Source of the DNA: Caulobacter sp. FWC26
Lineage (GTDB): Bacteria > Pseudomonadota > Alphaproteobacteria > Caulobacterales > Caulobacteraceae
Length of the DNA: 64,000 nucleotides
Direction: 5' to 3'
Assembly: GCF_002742645.2 (NCBI RefSeq)
Contig: NZ_CP033875.1
Coordinates: 2,148,001-2,212,000, forward strand
Shown here: positions 17,502 to 26,684 of the stretch, piece by piece
Layout: each line of letters starts with the position of its first letter
How positions within the stretch are numbered: position 1 is the stretch's first letter
Program-made: the position numbers and the translations under genes
The notes under the pieces: generated by a model
What the model was told of the DNA's origin: nothing
Databases searched by the model: none
Seen by the model: the letters and a program-made list of their open reading frames with translations, nothing else

Positions 17502-18640
17502 CAGGCGGCTCCCGTCAGGGCGGGGATAGCCTTGGAAGGCGTGGCCTTGGAGCGCGAGCTGATCTTCTGGCGGAAGATCTGCGACATGCTCCACCACACA
17601 GCGGCCATGGGCACCAGGTACTGCAGCACGTTAAGCCACGGATCGTCCTCGCAGGCGGCCTGCACGCCGAACCCGACGATGCGGACGATGGCGGCGGCCG
17701 CGCCGACGGCGGCGATGCGCTTGCCATAGCCCATGCGGCTGAACGATCCGCCCAGCACCGCCGCCAGAGCCATGCTCATCAGGGCGATGTTGTAGAGCGG
17801 GCCGGCGAAGCGCGAATGGCCCTCGGCCAGCAGCTTGTCCTTGTTGCGCTGCTCCCACTCCTGGGTCAGGTCCGGGAAGAACAGCTCGTGGGGATATCGG
17901 TCAGCGATCTTGTAGTGCAGCAGCTCGTCGCTGTTGAACAGGCTGGACAGGTCGAAGGTGTACTCGTCGAACGAGGTGTATTGCAGCACGCCCTCGCGGG
18001 AGAACTGCTGGTTGCTGCCGTGCCGCATGATCAGCACCGGCTCACCCTTTCGGGTGGCGATCTCGGCCTCGCGCGACGAATAGGTCGTCGCCGCGCCGTT
18101 GGGCAGATCCTGATGGATGAATAGGTTCTGGATCTTGTTGTCGCGATCGATCGACTGGGCATAGACGGTCAGACCGGGGCCAGGTTCGGTGAACTGTCCG
18201 GGCTGGACCAGGGTCGAAGCGACATCGGTCTTGATCTGGAAGGCCGTCTCGCGGATCTGACGCGCGCTCCACGGCTGCAGCCAGAGGCCTGAAATCAGCG
18301 AAATCAGGGCCGCGATCATGGCAAGGCGGATGGCCGGCGAGATCACGCTCCAGCGGCTCATGCCGCCCGCGAAGCAGACCACGATCTCCTGCTCGGTATG
18401 CAGGCGATTCAGGGCCACCAGCGCCGCCACGAACAGCGCCAGCGGCATCATGATGCCCAGCAGTTGAGGCAGGGCCAGCAGGATTATCTTCAGGAACACC
18501 ATCGCGCTTTGGCGCTGCTCCACCAGCACGTCGAATTCCGACAGGCTGCGCGCCAGCAGGGCGAGCGCCACCAGGGCCGCGGTCGCCAGAAGCGTCGGGC
18601 CGAGCAACTGCCGGAAGAGATAGCGTTCTATGAGGCGCAT
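17501..18640 (-). CDS. lptF: LPS export permease LptF
   Basis: A 379-residue partner of LptG. It begins MRLIERYLFRQLLGPTLLA at 18640; an upstream extension in frame looks non-coding. Six helices flank a periplasmic beta-jellyroll domain, and the family segment LHTEQEIVVCFAGGMSRW follows the third helix. It is the first gene of the minus-strand series lptF-lptG-lptD-surA-pdxA-ksgA, which joins LPS transport, outer-membrane folding and two housekeeping enzymes. Its promoter must lie in the 224-bp divergent region shared with pepA; I see no confident promoter there. Confidence 0.93.
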   Translation of the reverse strand: MRLIERYLFRQLLGPTLLATAALVALALLARSLSEFDVLVEQRQSAMVFLKIILLALPQLLGIMMPLALFVAALVALNRLHTEQEIVVCFAGGMSRWSVISPAIRLAMIAALISLISGLWLQPWSARQIRETAFQIKTDVASTLVQPGQFTEPGPGLTVYAQSIDRDNKIQNLFIHQDLPNGAATTYSSREAEIATRKGEPVLIMRHGSNQQFSREGVLQYTSFDEYTFDLSSLFNSDELLHYKIADRYPHELFFPDLTQEWEQRNKDKLLAEGHSRFAGPLYNIALMSMALAAVLGGSFSRMGYGKRIAAVGAAAAIVRIVGFGVQAACEDDPWLNVLQYLVPMAAVWWSMSQIFRQKISSRSKATPSKAIPALTGAA

Positions 18641-18864
18641 GAAGACGGGGTCGGGGCGGATGGATTCGTGGGACGAACCCCGAAGATGCGCCGTTCTACA
18701 CGGCGCCCTTACGCCAGCACAACCGGGGACCTGACTTGAGTGTTTCGACTGGAGCCGAACGGAGCCTTTTCTAAGGCGCGGCATTGGACTATGCCGCCTT
18801 GAAGAGAAAAGCCGGCGCACGGTCTGTCGCGCGGCTTCGGTCGCCCAAGATACAGGAGCGCGGC

Positions 18865-20346
18865 ATGCGTATCGAGTTCGTCCCCGTCGACACCCAGGCC
18901 GGCGCCACCGCCGCGCTCGCGGTCCTGGCCCACGAAGGCGCGGCCCTGTCGCCGGAAGCCCGCGCGGCCAACGAGGCCACGGGCGGCGCGCTCGCTCGCG
19001 CCATCGCCGGCGGACGCTTCACCGGCGCCAAGGGCCAGACGCTGGACATCGTCGCGCCGCACGGTCTGGAGGCCGCGCGCGTGGTGCTGGTCGGCGTGGA
19101 TGGTTCGGGCGCGGTCGAGCCGGAAGCCGTCGAACTGGCCGCCGCCTCGGCCTTTCACGCGGTCAAGACCTCGGGCGTTGTCGAACTGGTGCTAAAGCTG
19201 GGCGCGGACGCCGAGAGCGCCGCCCGCGCCGCGTTCGGAGCCCGCCTGGCCGCCTATCGATTCGACAAATACCGTACGACCGAAAAGGCCGAGAAAAAGC
19301 CCTCGGTTCAGGTCATCAAGATCGCCGCCGCCGACCCGATCAAGGCGCAGAAGGCCTACGAGCCGCTGGCGGCCCTGGCCGACGCCATCGTCTTTAGCCG
19401 TGACCTCGTCTCCGAGCCGGCCAACATCCTGCATCCCGAGGAATTCGCCGCCCGCGCCAAGGGCCTGGAGAGCCTCGGTCTCGAAGTCGAGATCCTGGGC
19501 GAGGCCGAGATGGCCAAGCTGGGCATGGGCAGCCTGCTGGGCGTGGGTCAAGGCAGTGTCCGTGAAAGCCAGCTTGTCATCATGAAGTGGATGGGCGCGG
19601 CCGATAAATCCGCCCAGCCGATCGCCTTCGTGGGCAAGGGCGTGTGCTTCGACACCGGCGGTATCTCGATCAAGCCGGCCGACGGCATGGAAGACATGAA
19701 GTGGGACATGGGCGGCGCAGCCGCCGTGGCTGGCGTCATGCACGCCCTGGCCGGCCGCAAGGCCAAGGTCAACGCCATCGGCGTGCTGGGCCTCGTCGAG
19801 AACATGCCCGACGGCAACGCCCAGCGTCCTGGGGACGTGGTCACCTCGATGTCCGGCCAGACCATCGAGGTCATCAACACCGACGCCGAAGGCCGCCTCG
19901 TGCTGGCCGACGCCCTTTGGTACACGCAGGAGCGTTTCAAGCCGCAGTTCATGATCGACTTGGCCACCCTGACCGGCGCGATTATCATCTCTCTGGGTCA
20001 TGACTACGCTGGTTTGTTCAGCAATAACGATGGCTTGTCGGAAAAACTTCTCAGCGCGGGCAAGGCCGAGCGCGAGACCTTGTGGCGCCTGCCGCTACCG
20101 GCCGCCTACGAGAAGCAGATCGAAAGCCCGATCGCCGACATGAAGAATATCGGCGGTCGCCCTGCGGGTTCGATCACGGCGGGTCTGTTCCTGCAGCGCT
20201 TCGTCAATAACGTGCCGTGGGCGCACCTCGATATCGCGTCGGTGGCCTGGAAAAAGCCGTCGGCCGACCCGACCGTGCCCGACGGCGCGGTGGGCTTTGG
20301 CGTCCGTCTGCTCAATCGCCTCGTCGCCGACGCCTACGAAGGCTGA
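18865..20346 (+). CDS. pepA: Leucyl (cytosol) aminopeptidase, M17 family
   Basis: A 493-residue dinuclear zinc exopeptidase that removes N-terminal residues from peptides. The C-terminal catalytic half has the metal/active-site segments FDTGGISIKP, MKWDMGGAAAV and the signature NTDAEGRLVLADAL. The start at 18865 has a CAGGAG ribosome site 6 bases upstream; the longer reading lacks one and adds an unrelated basic segment. The E. coli homologue also binds DNA in Xer recombination; nothing here shows whether that applies. holC follows after 2 bp. Confidence 0.95.
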   Translation: MRIEFVPVDTQAGATAALAVLAHEGAALSPEARAANEATGGALARAIAGGRFTGAKGQTLDIVAPHGLEAARVVLVGVDGSGAVEPEAVELAAASAFHAVKTSGVVELVLKLGADAESAARAAFGARLAAYRFDKYRTTEKAEKKPSVQVIKIAAADPIKAQKAYEPLAALADAIVFSRDLVSEPANILHPEEFAARAKGLESLGLEVEILGEAEMAKLGMGSLLGVGQGSVRESQLVIMKWMGAADKSAQPIAFVGKGVCFDTGGISIKPADGMEDMKWDMGGAAAVAGVMHALAGRKAKVNAIGVLGLVENMPDGNAQRPGDVVTSMSGQTIEVINTDAEGRLVLADALWYTQERFKPQFMIDLATLTGAIIISLGHDYAGLFSNNDGLSEKLLSAGKAERETLWRLPLPAAYEKQIESPIADMKNIGGRPAGSITAGLFLQRFVNNVPWAHLDIASVAWKKPSADPTVPDGAVGFGVRLLNRLVADAYEG

Positions 20347-20348
20347 GC

Positions 20349-20810
20349 GTGACGGCCGCGCCCTGCGAGGTCTGGTTCTACCACCTGGAGCGTTCGCCGC
20401 TCGAGGCGGTGCTGCCCGAGCTTCTGGAAAAGACGCTCGGCAGGGGCTGGAAGGCGCTGGTGCGCGGCGGTGACCCGCGGCGGATCGAGGCGCTGGATCA
20501 GCACCTGTGGACCTTTCGCGAGGACAGCTTCCTGCCGCACGGCCTTGCTAGCGAGCCGATGGCCGAGCGCCAACCGGTGCTGCTGACAACCGCCGAGGGG
20601 AACCCCAACAGCGGCGATGCGCTGTTTCTCATCGACGGGGCCGAACCTGGAGATCTTTCAGGGGTTTCGCGCTGTATCCTGTTGTTCGATGGCCGTGATG
20701 AACGGGCCTTGGCGCAGGCGCGGGGCCGTTGGTCGATGTTCAAGAAGGCCGGTCATCCGGTGTCCTACTGGCGTCAAGGCGCCGAGCGCGGTTGGGAGAA
20801 GCAGGCATGA
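20349..20810 (+). CDS. holC: DNA polymerase III chi subunit
   Basis: A 153-residue clamp-loader accessory protein that in E. coli links the replisome to SSB. It shows the family's start (VWFYHLERSPLEAVLPELLEK region), a central Arg/Trp pattern (GDPRRIEALDQHLWTF) and the GDALFLIDG segment. The GTG start at 20349, two bases after the pepA stop, removes an unrelated upstream extension. The pepA-holC pair is conserved in proteobacteria. Its stop overlaps the next gene's ATG. Confidence 0.9.
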   Translation: MTAAPCEVWFYHLERSPLEAVLPELLEKTLGRGWKALVRGGDPRRIEALDQHLWTFREDSFLPHGLASEPMAERQPVLLTTAEGNPNSGDALFLIDGAEPGDLSGVSRCILLFDGRDERALAQARGRWSMFKKAGHPVSYWRQGAERGWEKQA

Positions 20811-21148
20811 AGCGGTTCGCGTCCGTGTTGGTCCTGGGTCTGGTCTTGGCCTCGTGCTCCAGCGCGCCGGAGCCCGCGCCGCCTCCGCCGCCCACGACAC
20901 CGACGGCTCCGCCCGCCATCGCTCTGCCGGCGCCCCCGCCGCGTAGCGAACCCAGGGACGAGTGCGGCCTGAAGGACGCTCAGCGTTTCGTCGGCCAGCC
21001 GCGCACCAGCCTCCCGGCGCCGGTTGACCCGTCGCGCTGGCGCGTGGCCTGCACGACCTGTCCGGTGACCATGGACTACCGCGCCGACCGTCTGAATATC
21101 CTGTTCAACGCCGACACTGGCATCGTCCAGCAAGTGAAGTGCGGCTGA
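20807..21148 (+). CDS. I78-family (peptidase-inhibitor-like) lipoprotein
   Basis: A 113-residue lipoprotein. A signal peptide ends in the lipobox LASC, so Cys17 should be lipidated. A Pro-rich linker follows, and the C-terminal ~60 residues match the I78 pattern, with CGLKDAQRFVGQP, then PVTMDYRADRLNI and a final KCG. Known I78 proteins inhibit serine proteases, but most bacterial members are uncharacterised. The ATGA overlap with holC implies coupling. The stop codon lies within the first of three 13-bp tandem repeats. Confidence 0.75.
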   Translation: MKRFASVLVLGLVLASCSSAPEPAPPPPPTTPTAPPAIALPAPPPRSEPRDECGLKDAQRFVGQPRTSLPAPVDPSRWRVACTTCPVTMDYRADRLNILFNADTGIVQQVKCG

Positions 21149-21181
21149 AGATAGAGGCTGAAGACATCGGCTGAAGACCTA
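21143..21181. repeat. 13-bp imperfect tandem repeat, three copies
   Basis: GGCTGAAGA recurs at 21143, 21156 and 21169 with an exact 13-base period, and a decayed GGCGGCTAAG follows. The first copy spans the stop codon of the I78-like gene. The array is short and probably arose by slippage. Confidence 0.7.
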
Positions 21182-21229
21182 GGCGGCTAAGCTTTTGTGG
21201 CGTGTCTGCAAAGCGCATGAAATAACGGA

Positions 21230-21251
21230 ATCAGCCCTTTCAAAGGCTGAT
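21230..21251 (+). promoter_or_regulatory. Hairpin over the translation start region of the hybrid kinase
   Basis: ATCAGCC (21230-21236) pairs perfectly with GGCTGAT (21245-21251) around an 8-base loop, ending 8 bases before the ATG at 21260. The only Shine-Dalgarno-like run, AAAGG (21242-21246), is split between loop and stem, so the hairpin could limit ribosome access. Confidence 0.35.
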
Positions 21252-21259
21252 GCAAAAGC

Positions 21260-23743
21260 ATGGTTGTCAAACCGACGTCAGAGACAGGATCACGGGGTGA
21301 TCTGGGCGGAGCGGCCTTGGCCGGTCTGGTCGCTGCGGTCGGTTTTGCCTTTCTGGCCTATCTGTGCGTCGAGGTGCCGCGCGCCTACGACCATGTGACG
21401 CCGATCTGGCTGTCAAACGGATTTCTCGCCGCTTTTCTGCTGTCGTCGCCGTCACGCCGCTGGTCGGCGATCATCCTGGGTGGGATCGTCGGCGCGCTGG
21501 CCGCCGGCGCGCACGCCGGCGACAGCCCCATGGTCAATGTGATCCTGGTGACCATGAACGTCTCGCAGGCGGTTCTGGCGGCTTTCCTGGTTCGCAAAGC
21601 CGTTGGCGAGGCGATCGACTTGGGACGCCCGCGCCACATGTTGGCCTTCGTCCTGTTGGCGGGAGGATTGGCGCCGCTCGTCACCGGCCCCATCGCGGCC
21701 TTAATCCATACCGCCCTGCGGGGTGGGGCGTTGCTGCACAACGTCATCGCCTGGGCGCTGAACGACATCCTGGGCATGCTGTGCATCGGCCCTGCGATTT
21801 TGGTGTTCCTCAAGGCTCGGCGCTACCTCCAGGAAAAGCCGCTGACCCGGGACGGCGTGTTTTCGATTCTGGCCTGTTGCGCGATGACGCTGATCGTCTT
21901 CGCCCAGACCCGTTACCCGCTGCTGTTCCTGGTGCCGCCGATGATGCTGATCGCCGCCTGGCGCCAGGAGGTGTTCGGCGCGGCGCTCTGCTCGGTGTTA
22001 GTGGCCGCGATCGCTTTGGTGCTGACGCTCGCGGGGCGGGGGCCGATCAACCTCATCAACGGCGGCGCCTATGATCAGTCGTCGGTGCTGCAGTTCTTCC
22101 TGGCGGTTTCGACTTTCGTCAGTCTGCCGGCAGCGGCGCTCCAGCGGCAACGCCGCGATATCGTGGCCAAGCTGATCACGGCGCGCGCCGAAGCCGAGTT
22201 GAGCGAGGCGCGATACCGTCTCCTCGCCGAAAATGCTCTCGATATCATCGCCCATAGCGACCTTGAGGGCCGGATGACCTACATGTCGCCGGCGACGCGC
22301 ACGATCCTTGGATACGACGCCAAGGAGCTGCTGGGATGGGCCTATATGAAGGTGCTCCATCGGGAAGATGCTCCACGGATTGCTGATCTCGTGAGGGCTC
22401 AGCGCGAGGCCAGCGGCCGCGGCGAGGTGATGAGTATCACCGTCGAATACCGTGCTTTCCGCAAGGACGGCGCGATGATCTGGCTGGAGTCGCGCCCGAC
22501 CCTGGCCTGTGATGCGCGGACAGGCCAACCTGTCGGGGTCACCGACATCATCCGCGATATTACCGCGCGCAAGACGCTTGAGATGGAGCTGCGGGCCGCG
22601 CGCGCAGAGGCCGAGACCGCCGCCGCCGTAAAGGGCGAGTTCCTGGCCAATATGAGCCATGAACTGCGAACGCCGCTGACGGCGGTTATCGGGTTCGCCA
22701 ATCTCTTGTCCGAGGAGCCCGACCTAGGCGCGCGATCAAGGCGTTATGTCGACCGTATCGCCACCGGCGGTCAGACCCTGCTGACGACGATCAACGACAT
22801 CCTGGACTTCTCGCGGCTGGAACAGGGGCGTATCGCCCTTCAGCCGCGCCCGATCGCTGTTGTGGATCTAGTCGCTGATGTTCTGGAGATCCTGACGCCG
22901 TCCGCACAGGAAAAGCAGCTGACGCTGCGGTCCGCGGGCGCCGACGCCATTCCTGAGCGCGTGATCCTTGATCCCGAGCGGGTTCGCCAGGTGCTGCTGA
23001 ACCTCGTCGGCAACGCGGTGAAATTCACCGAGGTCGGCGAGGTGGTGCTGGAGGCGGCCTACGACAATGAGAAGGGCCGCTTGCGCATGAGCGTGATCGA
23101 CACCGGCCCAGGGGTTGTTGAGGCCGATCAGGCCCTGATCTTCACCCGCTTCGCCCAGATCGACGCGGCCCTTAATCGCAAGCATGGCGGCGCCGGCCTG
23201 GGCCTAGCCATCTCCCGCGGGCTGGTGGAGCTGATGGGCGGCGAGATCGGCGTGGCGAGCAGCCCAGGACAGGGCGCGCGCTTCTGGTTCGAAATCCCAG
23301 CGCCGATCGCGTCGACGCACGCCTCAGCAGACGATGACGACGTCCCCGATTTTCCGATCCCGCCGTCGGGGCTTCGCGTGCTTGTCGTCGACGACAACGC
23401 TGGTAACCGCGAACTGGTCCGTTCGGTGCTCGAAGCCGTCGGCGTCGAGGTGGCCGAAGCTGTCGACGGCGAAGACGGTGTCGCCGCCGCAGGCGCGGCG
23501 TCCTATGACGCCATCTTGATGGATTTGCGAATGCCACGCCTGGACGGGGTGGCGGCGGCGCTGCGGATCCGCGCCGAGCGCGGCCCCTGCGCCAAAGCGC
23601 CGATCATCGCCTTTTCGGCTGACGTGCGTGCTGGGCCCTTGGACCCCGTATTCGATGGCGCCACGCCTAAACCGCTGACCGTGATGTCGCTGCTCTCGAC
23701 GCTGGTCCAGGCCTTGGAGCCCCCCAAGCCGGTAACGGCCTGA
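21260..23743 (+). CDS. Hybrid sensor histidine kinase (MASE1-PAS-HisKA-HATPase-REC)
   Basis: An 827-residue hybrid kinase. Residues ~15-300 form a MASE1-like membrane sensor with about eight helices (TPIWLSNGFLAAFLL early on). A PAS domain with PAC motif covers ~310-440 (ILGYDAKELLGW). The HisKA phospho-acceptor is His467 in FLANMSHELRTPL. The ATPase has N-, G1- and G2-box segments (LVGNAVKFTE, DTGPGV, GGAGLGLAI). A C-terminal receiver carries Asp755 in LMDLRMPRLDG and the Lys in PKPL. The N-terminal signal is unknown. No paired output protein is next door, so it likely acts through a phosphorelay encoded elsewhere. Confidence 0.93.
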   Translation: MVVKPTSETGSRGDLGGAALAGLVAAVGFAFLAYLCVEVPRAYDHVTPIWLSNGFLAAFLLSSPSRRWSAIILGGIVGALAAGAHAGDSPMVNVILVTMNVSQAVLAAFLVRKAVGEAIDLGRPRHMLAFVLLAGGLAPLVTGPIAALIHTALRGGALLHNVIAWALNDILGMLCIGPAILVFLKARRYLQEKPLTRDGVFSILACCAMTLIVFAQTRYPLLFLVPPMMLIAAWRQEVFGAALCSVLVAAIALVLTLAGRGPINLINGGAYDQSSVLQFFLAVSTFVSLPAAALQRQRRDIVAKLITARAEAELSEARYRLLAENALDIIAHSDLEGRMTYMSPATRTILGYDAKELLGWAYMKVLHREDAPRIADLVRAQREASGRGEVMSITVEYRAFRKDGAMIWLESRPTLACDARTGQPVGVTDIIRDITARKTLEMELRAARAEAETAAAVKGEFLANMSHELRTPLTAVIGFANLLSEEPDLGARSRRYVDRIATGGQTLLTTINDILDFSRLEQGRIALQPRPIAVVDLVADVLEILTPSAQEKQLTLRSAGADAIPERVILDPERVRQVLLNLVGNAVKFTEVGEVVLEAAYDNEKGRLRMSVIDTGPGVVEADQALIFTRFAQIDAALNRKHGGAGLGLAISRGLVELMGGEIGVASSPGQGARFWFEIPAPIASTHASADDDDVPDFPIPPSGLRVLVVDDNAGNRELVRSVLEAVGVEVAEAVDGEDGVAAAGAASYDAILMDLRMPRLDGVAAALRIRAERGPCAKAPIIAFSADVRAGPLDPVFDGATPKPLTVMSLLSTLVQALEPPKPVTA

Positions 23744-23843
23744 GACGGTTGGCCGGGCTCGGGAGGCCTGGACCTTACGCGGTCGTCCGGAGTTGGTGAC
23801 TTCATGGCAAGGAGGCATCGTCATAGCGACGGGAGTGACCGAG

Positions 23844-24227
23844 ATGCGACACCTACTGATAAGCGCTCTGGCGATGGTGGCCCTGATGGCGCCGGCGATG
23901 TCATCGGCCCAGTCGTCGCGATCCGCTGGCGTCGCCGACGACGCTATCCCGGGTTCGCCCGCAAGGGGGGCGGCCTTCGCGTCCAAGCAATGCGCCAGTT
24001 GCCATGCGATCACCGCCGATGGCGTCAGCCCGCGTTCCGACGCTCCGCCCTTCGGAGAGGTCGCCAAAAAGTACGCTGACTATCGGCTGGATTGGGAACT
24101 GGAGGCGATCGCGTCTGTCGGCCACTACGCCATGCCGCCCAAGGCGATGACGGCGATACAGATCGCCGATGTCACCGCCTATCTTCGCACACTGTACGAC
24201 AAGCCGCGCGACGACTCCCGTCGCTGA
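23844..24227 (+). CDS. Exported mono-haem class I cytochrome c
   Basis: A 127-residue protein with a signal peptide (residues 1-22, ending SSAQ). One haem-binding CASCH has Cys50, Cys53 and His54, and the likely distal ligand is Met97 in HYAMPPKAM. The fold pattern GAAFASKQCASCH at the start and IADVTAYLRTLYD at the end is typical of small c-type cytochromes. The start at 23844 has a GGGAG ribosome site. It is a soluble periplasmic electron carrier; partners are not evident from neighbours. Confidence 0.88.
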   Translation: MRHLLISALAMVALMAPAMSSAQSSRSAGVADDAIPGSPARGAAFASKQCASCHAITADGVSPRSDAPPFGEVAKKYADYRLDWELEAIASVGHYAMPPKAMTAIQIADVTAYLRTLYDKPRDDSRR

Positions 24228-24239
24228 TAGGGCGCGCCG

Positions 24240-24638
24240 TCAGCGCTTGCCCACGCCCGGAAACTGCGCGACGCCGTCTTCGAAGACGCCAAGATAGCCG
24301 AGCTCGCCGAGCAGGGGCGTCAGGTCCTCGACCAGATCGCCCGACTTCGGCAGGTGGACCGGGCGGTCCTTCTGATCGTGCAGGCGATACACCGTCCACA
24401 TCTTGCCGCGCGGCGCCGGCGCGCCGGGCTGAATGAACTTGTGCTCCCAGCCGACCAGAGCCGGCGAGCGGCCGACTTCAACGTCGAAGGGGCGGTCGCG
24501 GAAGGCCAGGTCCATCTCGATCCGCAGGGCCTCGCCGATCCGGGTGTTCACCCACTCGGCGAACGCCTCCAGCACGACGTGCGACGACAGCCCCTCGGGG
24601 TTGGCGACGACATGGTTGCGGGGGTGACCTGTGCTCAT
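24240..24638 (-). CDS. Hypothetical protein, ~132 residues
   Basis: I do not recognise this protein. It lacks a signal or membrane helix and looks like a small soluble alpha/beta protein with acidic and aromatic segments (VLEAFAEWVNTRIGEALRIE; GWEHKFIQPGAPAPRGKMW). Codon use matches neighbours. I chose the ATG at 24638; an in-frame start four codons earlier is possible. An 11-bp perfect inverted repeat sits 13 bp upstream of the start. It is convergent with the cytochrome gene (12-bp gap). Confidence 0.7.
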   Translation of the reverse strand: MSTGHPRNHVVANPEGLSSHVVLEAFAEWVNTRIGEALRIEMDLAFRDRPFDVEVGRSPALVGWEHKFIQPGAPAPRGKMWTVYRLHDQKDRPVHLPKSGDLVEDLTPLLGELGYLGVFEDGVAQFPGVGKR

Positions 24639-24650
24639 AGGCCGCACCAT

Positions 24651-24675
24651 GCGCTTCCAGACGTTCTGGAAGCGC
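24651..24675. promoter_or_regulatory. Perfect 11-bp inverted repeat between ABC-F gene and hypothetical gene
   Basis: Positions 24651-24661 pair exactly with 24665-24675 around CGT. It lies 38 bp past the ABC-F stop and 13 bp before the next start, both on the minus strand. It could be a terminator without a U-run, or an operator. Confidence 0.45.
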
Positions 24676-24713
24676 TAAACGACATGGTTTAACGGCCGTT
24701 CACCTGAGGCGGC

Positions 24714-26588
24714 TCAGCCCTCGGCTTCAGCCAGTTCCTCCGCCAGGGTCATCCAGGCCTCTTCGGCCTCGCTCAGCTTGGCCTGAGCGTTGTCCCGACG
24801 TTTGGTCAGCTCGGCGACCTTGCCTGGGTTCTTGATGTAGAGGTCCGGGTCGCCAAGCTGGGCCTCCAGTTCGGCGAGGTCCCGGGTGCGGCGGTTCATC
24901 ACCTGCTCGGCGGCCTCGACCTTGCGACGTAAAGGCTCGATTGCGACCTTCTTCGGCGCGGGCGAAGGGGGGGCGGCGGCCTTGACGTTCTCGCGCGCGA
25001 CCTGGGTGGGCTTTACGGCCTGCTTGGCGCGTTCCAGCACGAACTTGGCGTAGTCGTCCATGTCGCCGTCAAACGGCTTGATCGTACCGTCGGCCGCCAG
25101 CCAAAGCCGGTCGGCGACCAGCTCCATAAGCGAGCGGTCGTGGGTGATCAGGATCACCGCGCCCATATAGTCGTTCAGCGCGTCCAGCAGGGCCCGGCGG
25201 CTGTCGATGTCGAGGTGGTTGGTCGGTTCATCGAGGATCAGCAGGTGGGGCGCGTCCATCGCCACTAGGTTCAGCAGCAGGCGGGCCCGTTCGCCGCCCG
25301 ACAGCGCCTCCACCCGGGTCTCCTGCTTCTCGAACGGCAGACCAAACTGGGCGAGGCGTGAGCGACGCGAGGCCTCCGTGGCCTCCGGCATGGCGCGGCG
25401 AATGATCTCCAGCGCCGTGTCGTTGGGATCCATCGCCTCGATCTGGTGCTGGTGGAACCAGCCGACCTTCATCTTCTTGTCGCGGTGGAACTCGCCGCTC
25501 TGCACGTCAAGCGCGCCGGCGATCAGCTTGGCGAAGGTCGACTTGCCCGCACCGTTGACGCCCAAGAGGCCGATGCGGTCGTCCAGGTCCATCCGCAGGC
25601 CCAGACGCTTGAGGATCGGCCGACCTTCCTCGTAACCTACATTGGCTTTCTCCAGCCGGATCAGCGGCGGCGGCAACGGCTTTTCGGGCGAGGGCAGGGT
25701 GAAGGGGGCGACGCGCTCCTCAAGGGTCACCGACACCGGCTCCATCTTGGCCAGACGCTTCATTCGCGACTGAGCCTGAGCGGCCTTGGAAGCCTTGGCC
25801 TTGAAGCGGTCGATGAACGACTGCAGGTGGGCGCGCTCGGCGTCCTGCTTGGCCTTAGTGGCCATCTGCAGACGGGCTTTCTCGGCGCGGCGCTTCTCGA
25901 AATCGTCGTAGCCGCCCGTGTAGAGCTCCAGCTTGGCGTTGGCCATGTGCAGGATGTGGGTGCAGCTGTTGTTCAAGAGCTCACGGTCGTGGCTGATGAT
26001 CAGCGCGGTATGCGGATACTTGACCAGCCGCGCTTCCAGCCATAGCGCGCCTTCCAGGTCCAGATAGTTGGTCGGTTCGTCGAGCAGCAGCATGTCGGGT
26101 TCGGCGAACAGCGCCGCCGCCAGCGCCACCCGCATCCGCCAGCCGCCGGAAAACTCGCTCATGGGGCGGGCGAGGTCCTCCTGGCTGAAGCCCAGACCCA
26201 CCAGGATTTCGGAGGCGCGGGACGGGGCGGCGTCGGAGTCGATCTCGATCAGCCGAGCCCAGATTTCGCCCATCTCTTCGGGGTTGGCTGTCTCCAGGCG
26301 GGTCAGCAGGCTGTGACGCTCCTCGTCGGCCTCCAGGACGGTGTCGAGCAGCGATACGGGCGTGGCCGGGTGTTCCTGGTCCACCGAGCCGATACGGGCG
26401 TTCTTGGGCAGGCTGATCTCGTCGTCGTTGGCGTGCAGATGGCCAAGGATCAGCTTGAACAGCGTCGACTTGCCCACACCATTGCGGCCCACCAGGCCGA
26501 CCTTCGCGCCGGGCGGCAGGCTGACGCTGGCCTTGTCGAAGAACCGCCGGCCCCAGGCATCGAAAGTCAGGTCGTTGATCTGAAGCAT
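24714..26588 (-). CDS. ABC-F family ATPase (Uup/YheS-like ribosome-associated)
   Basis: A 624-residue protein with two ABC ATPase domains and no membrane segment. Domain 1 has GRNGVGKST and the signature [12 protein letters not shown]; domain 2 has GVNGAGKST and [12 protein letters not shown] charged linker joins them, and a C-terminal coiled coil (about 545-624, [20 protein letters not shown]) is present. ABC-F proteins act on the ribosome in translation or antibiotic protection, or on DNA/recombination in the case of Uup. The subtype cannot be fixed here. The start at 26588 (MLQINDLTF) leaves a short divergent region to ndk. Confidence 0.92.
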   Translation of the reverse strand: MLQINDLTFDAWGRRFFDKASVSLPPGAKVGLVGRNGVGKSTLFKLILGHLHANDDEISLPKNARIGSVDQEHPATPVSLLDTVLEADEERHSLLTRLETANPEEMGEIWARLIEIDSDAAPSRASEILVGLGFSQEDLARPMSEFSGGWRMRVALAAALFAEPDMLLLDEPTNYLDLEGALWLEARLVKYPHTALIISHDRELLNNSCTHILHMANAKLELYTGGYDDFEKRRAEKARLQMATKAKQDAERAHLQSFIDRFKAKASKAAQAQSRMKRLAKMEPVSVTLEERVAPFTLPSPEKPLPPPLIRLEKANVGYEEGRPILKRLGLRMDLDDRIGLLGVNGAGKSTFAKLIAGALDVQSGEFHRDKKMKVGWFHQHQIEAMDPNDTALEIIRRAMPEATEASRRSRLAQFGLPFEKQETRVEALSGGERARLLLNLVAMDAPHLLILDEPTNHLDIDSRRALLDALNDYMGAVILITHDRSLMELVADRLWLAADGTIKPFDGDMDDYAKFVLERAKQAVKPTQVARENVKAAAPPSPAPKKVAIEPLRRKVEAAEQVMNRRTRDLAELEAQLGDPDLYIKNPGKVAELTKRRDNAQAKLSEAEEAWMTLAEELAEAEG

Positions 26589-26612
26589 TTTTGTGAAGGT
26601 TACGCGGCGGGG

Positions 26613-26640
26613 TTGGCGGGGGCGGGGCGCACGGCTATAA
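26613..26640 (+). promoter_or_regulatory. Probable housekeeping-sigma promoter for ndk
   Basis: TTGGCGG (26613-26619) and GCTATAA (26634-26640) are separated by 14 bases, close to the Caulobacter vegetative consensus (TTGaCgS, 10-14 bases, GCTANAWC). The ndk start lies 44 bases downstream. Confidence 0.6.
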
Positions 26641-26684
26641 GCCCGCAACCTCCCAATTCACAACTTTTCTGTGAGATCACTACC

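Noticed and set aside
26313..26684. N-terminal extension of Ndk
   Set aside because: It lies antisense to the ABC-F gene; GTG 26685 starts the family-typical sequence and has a promoter-like element upstream.
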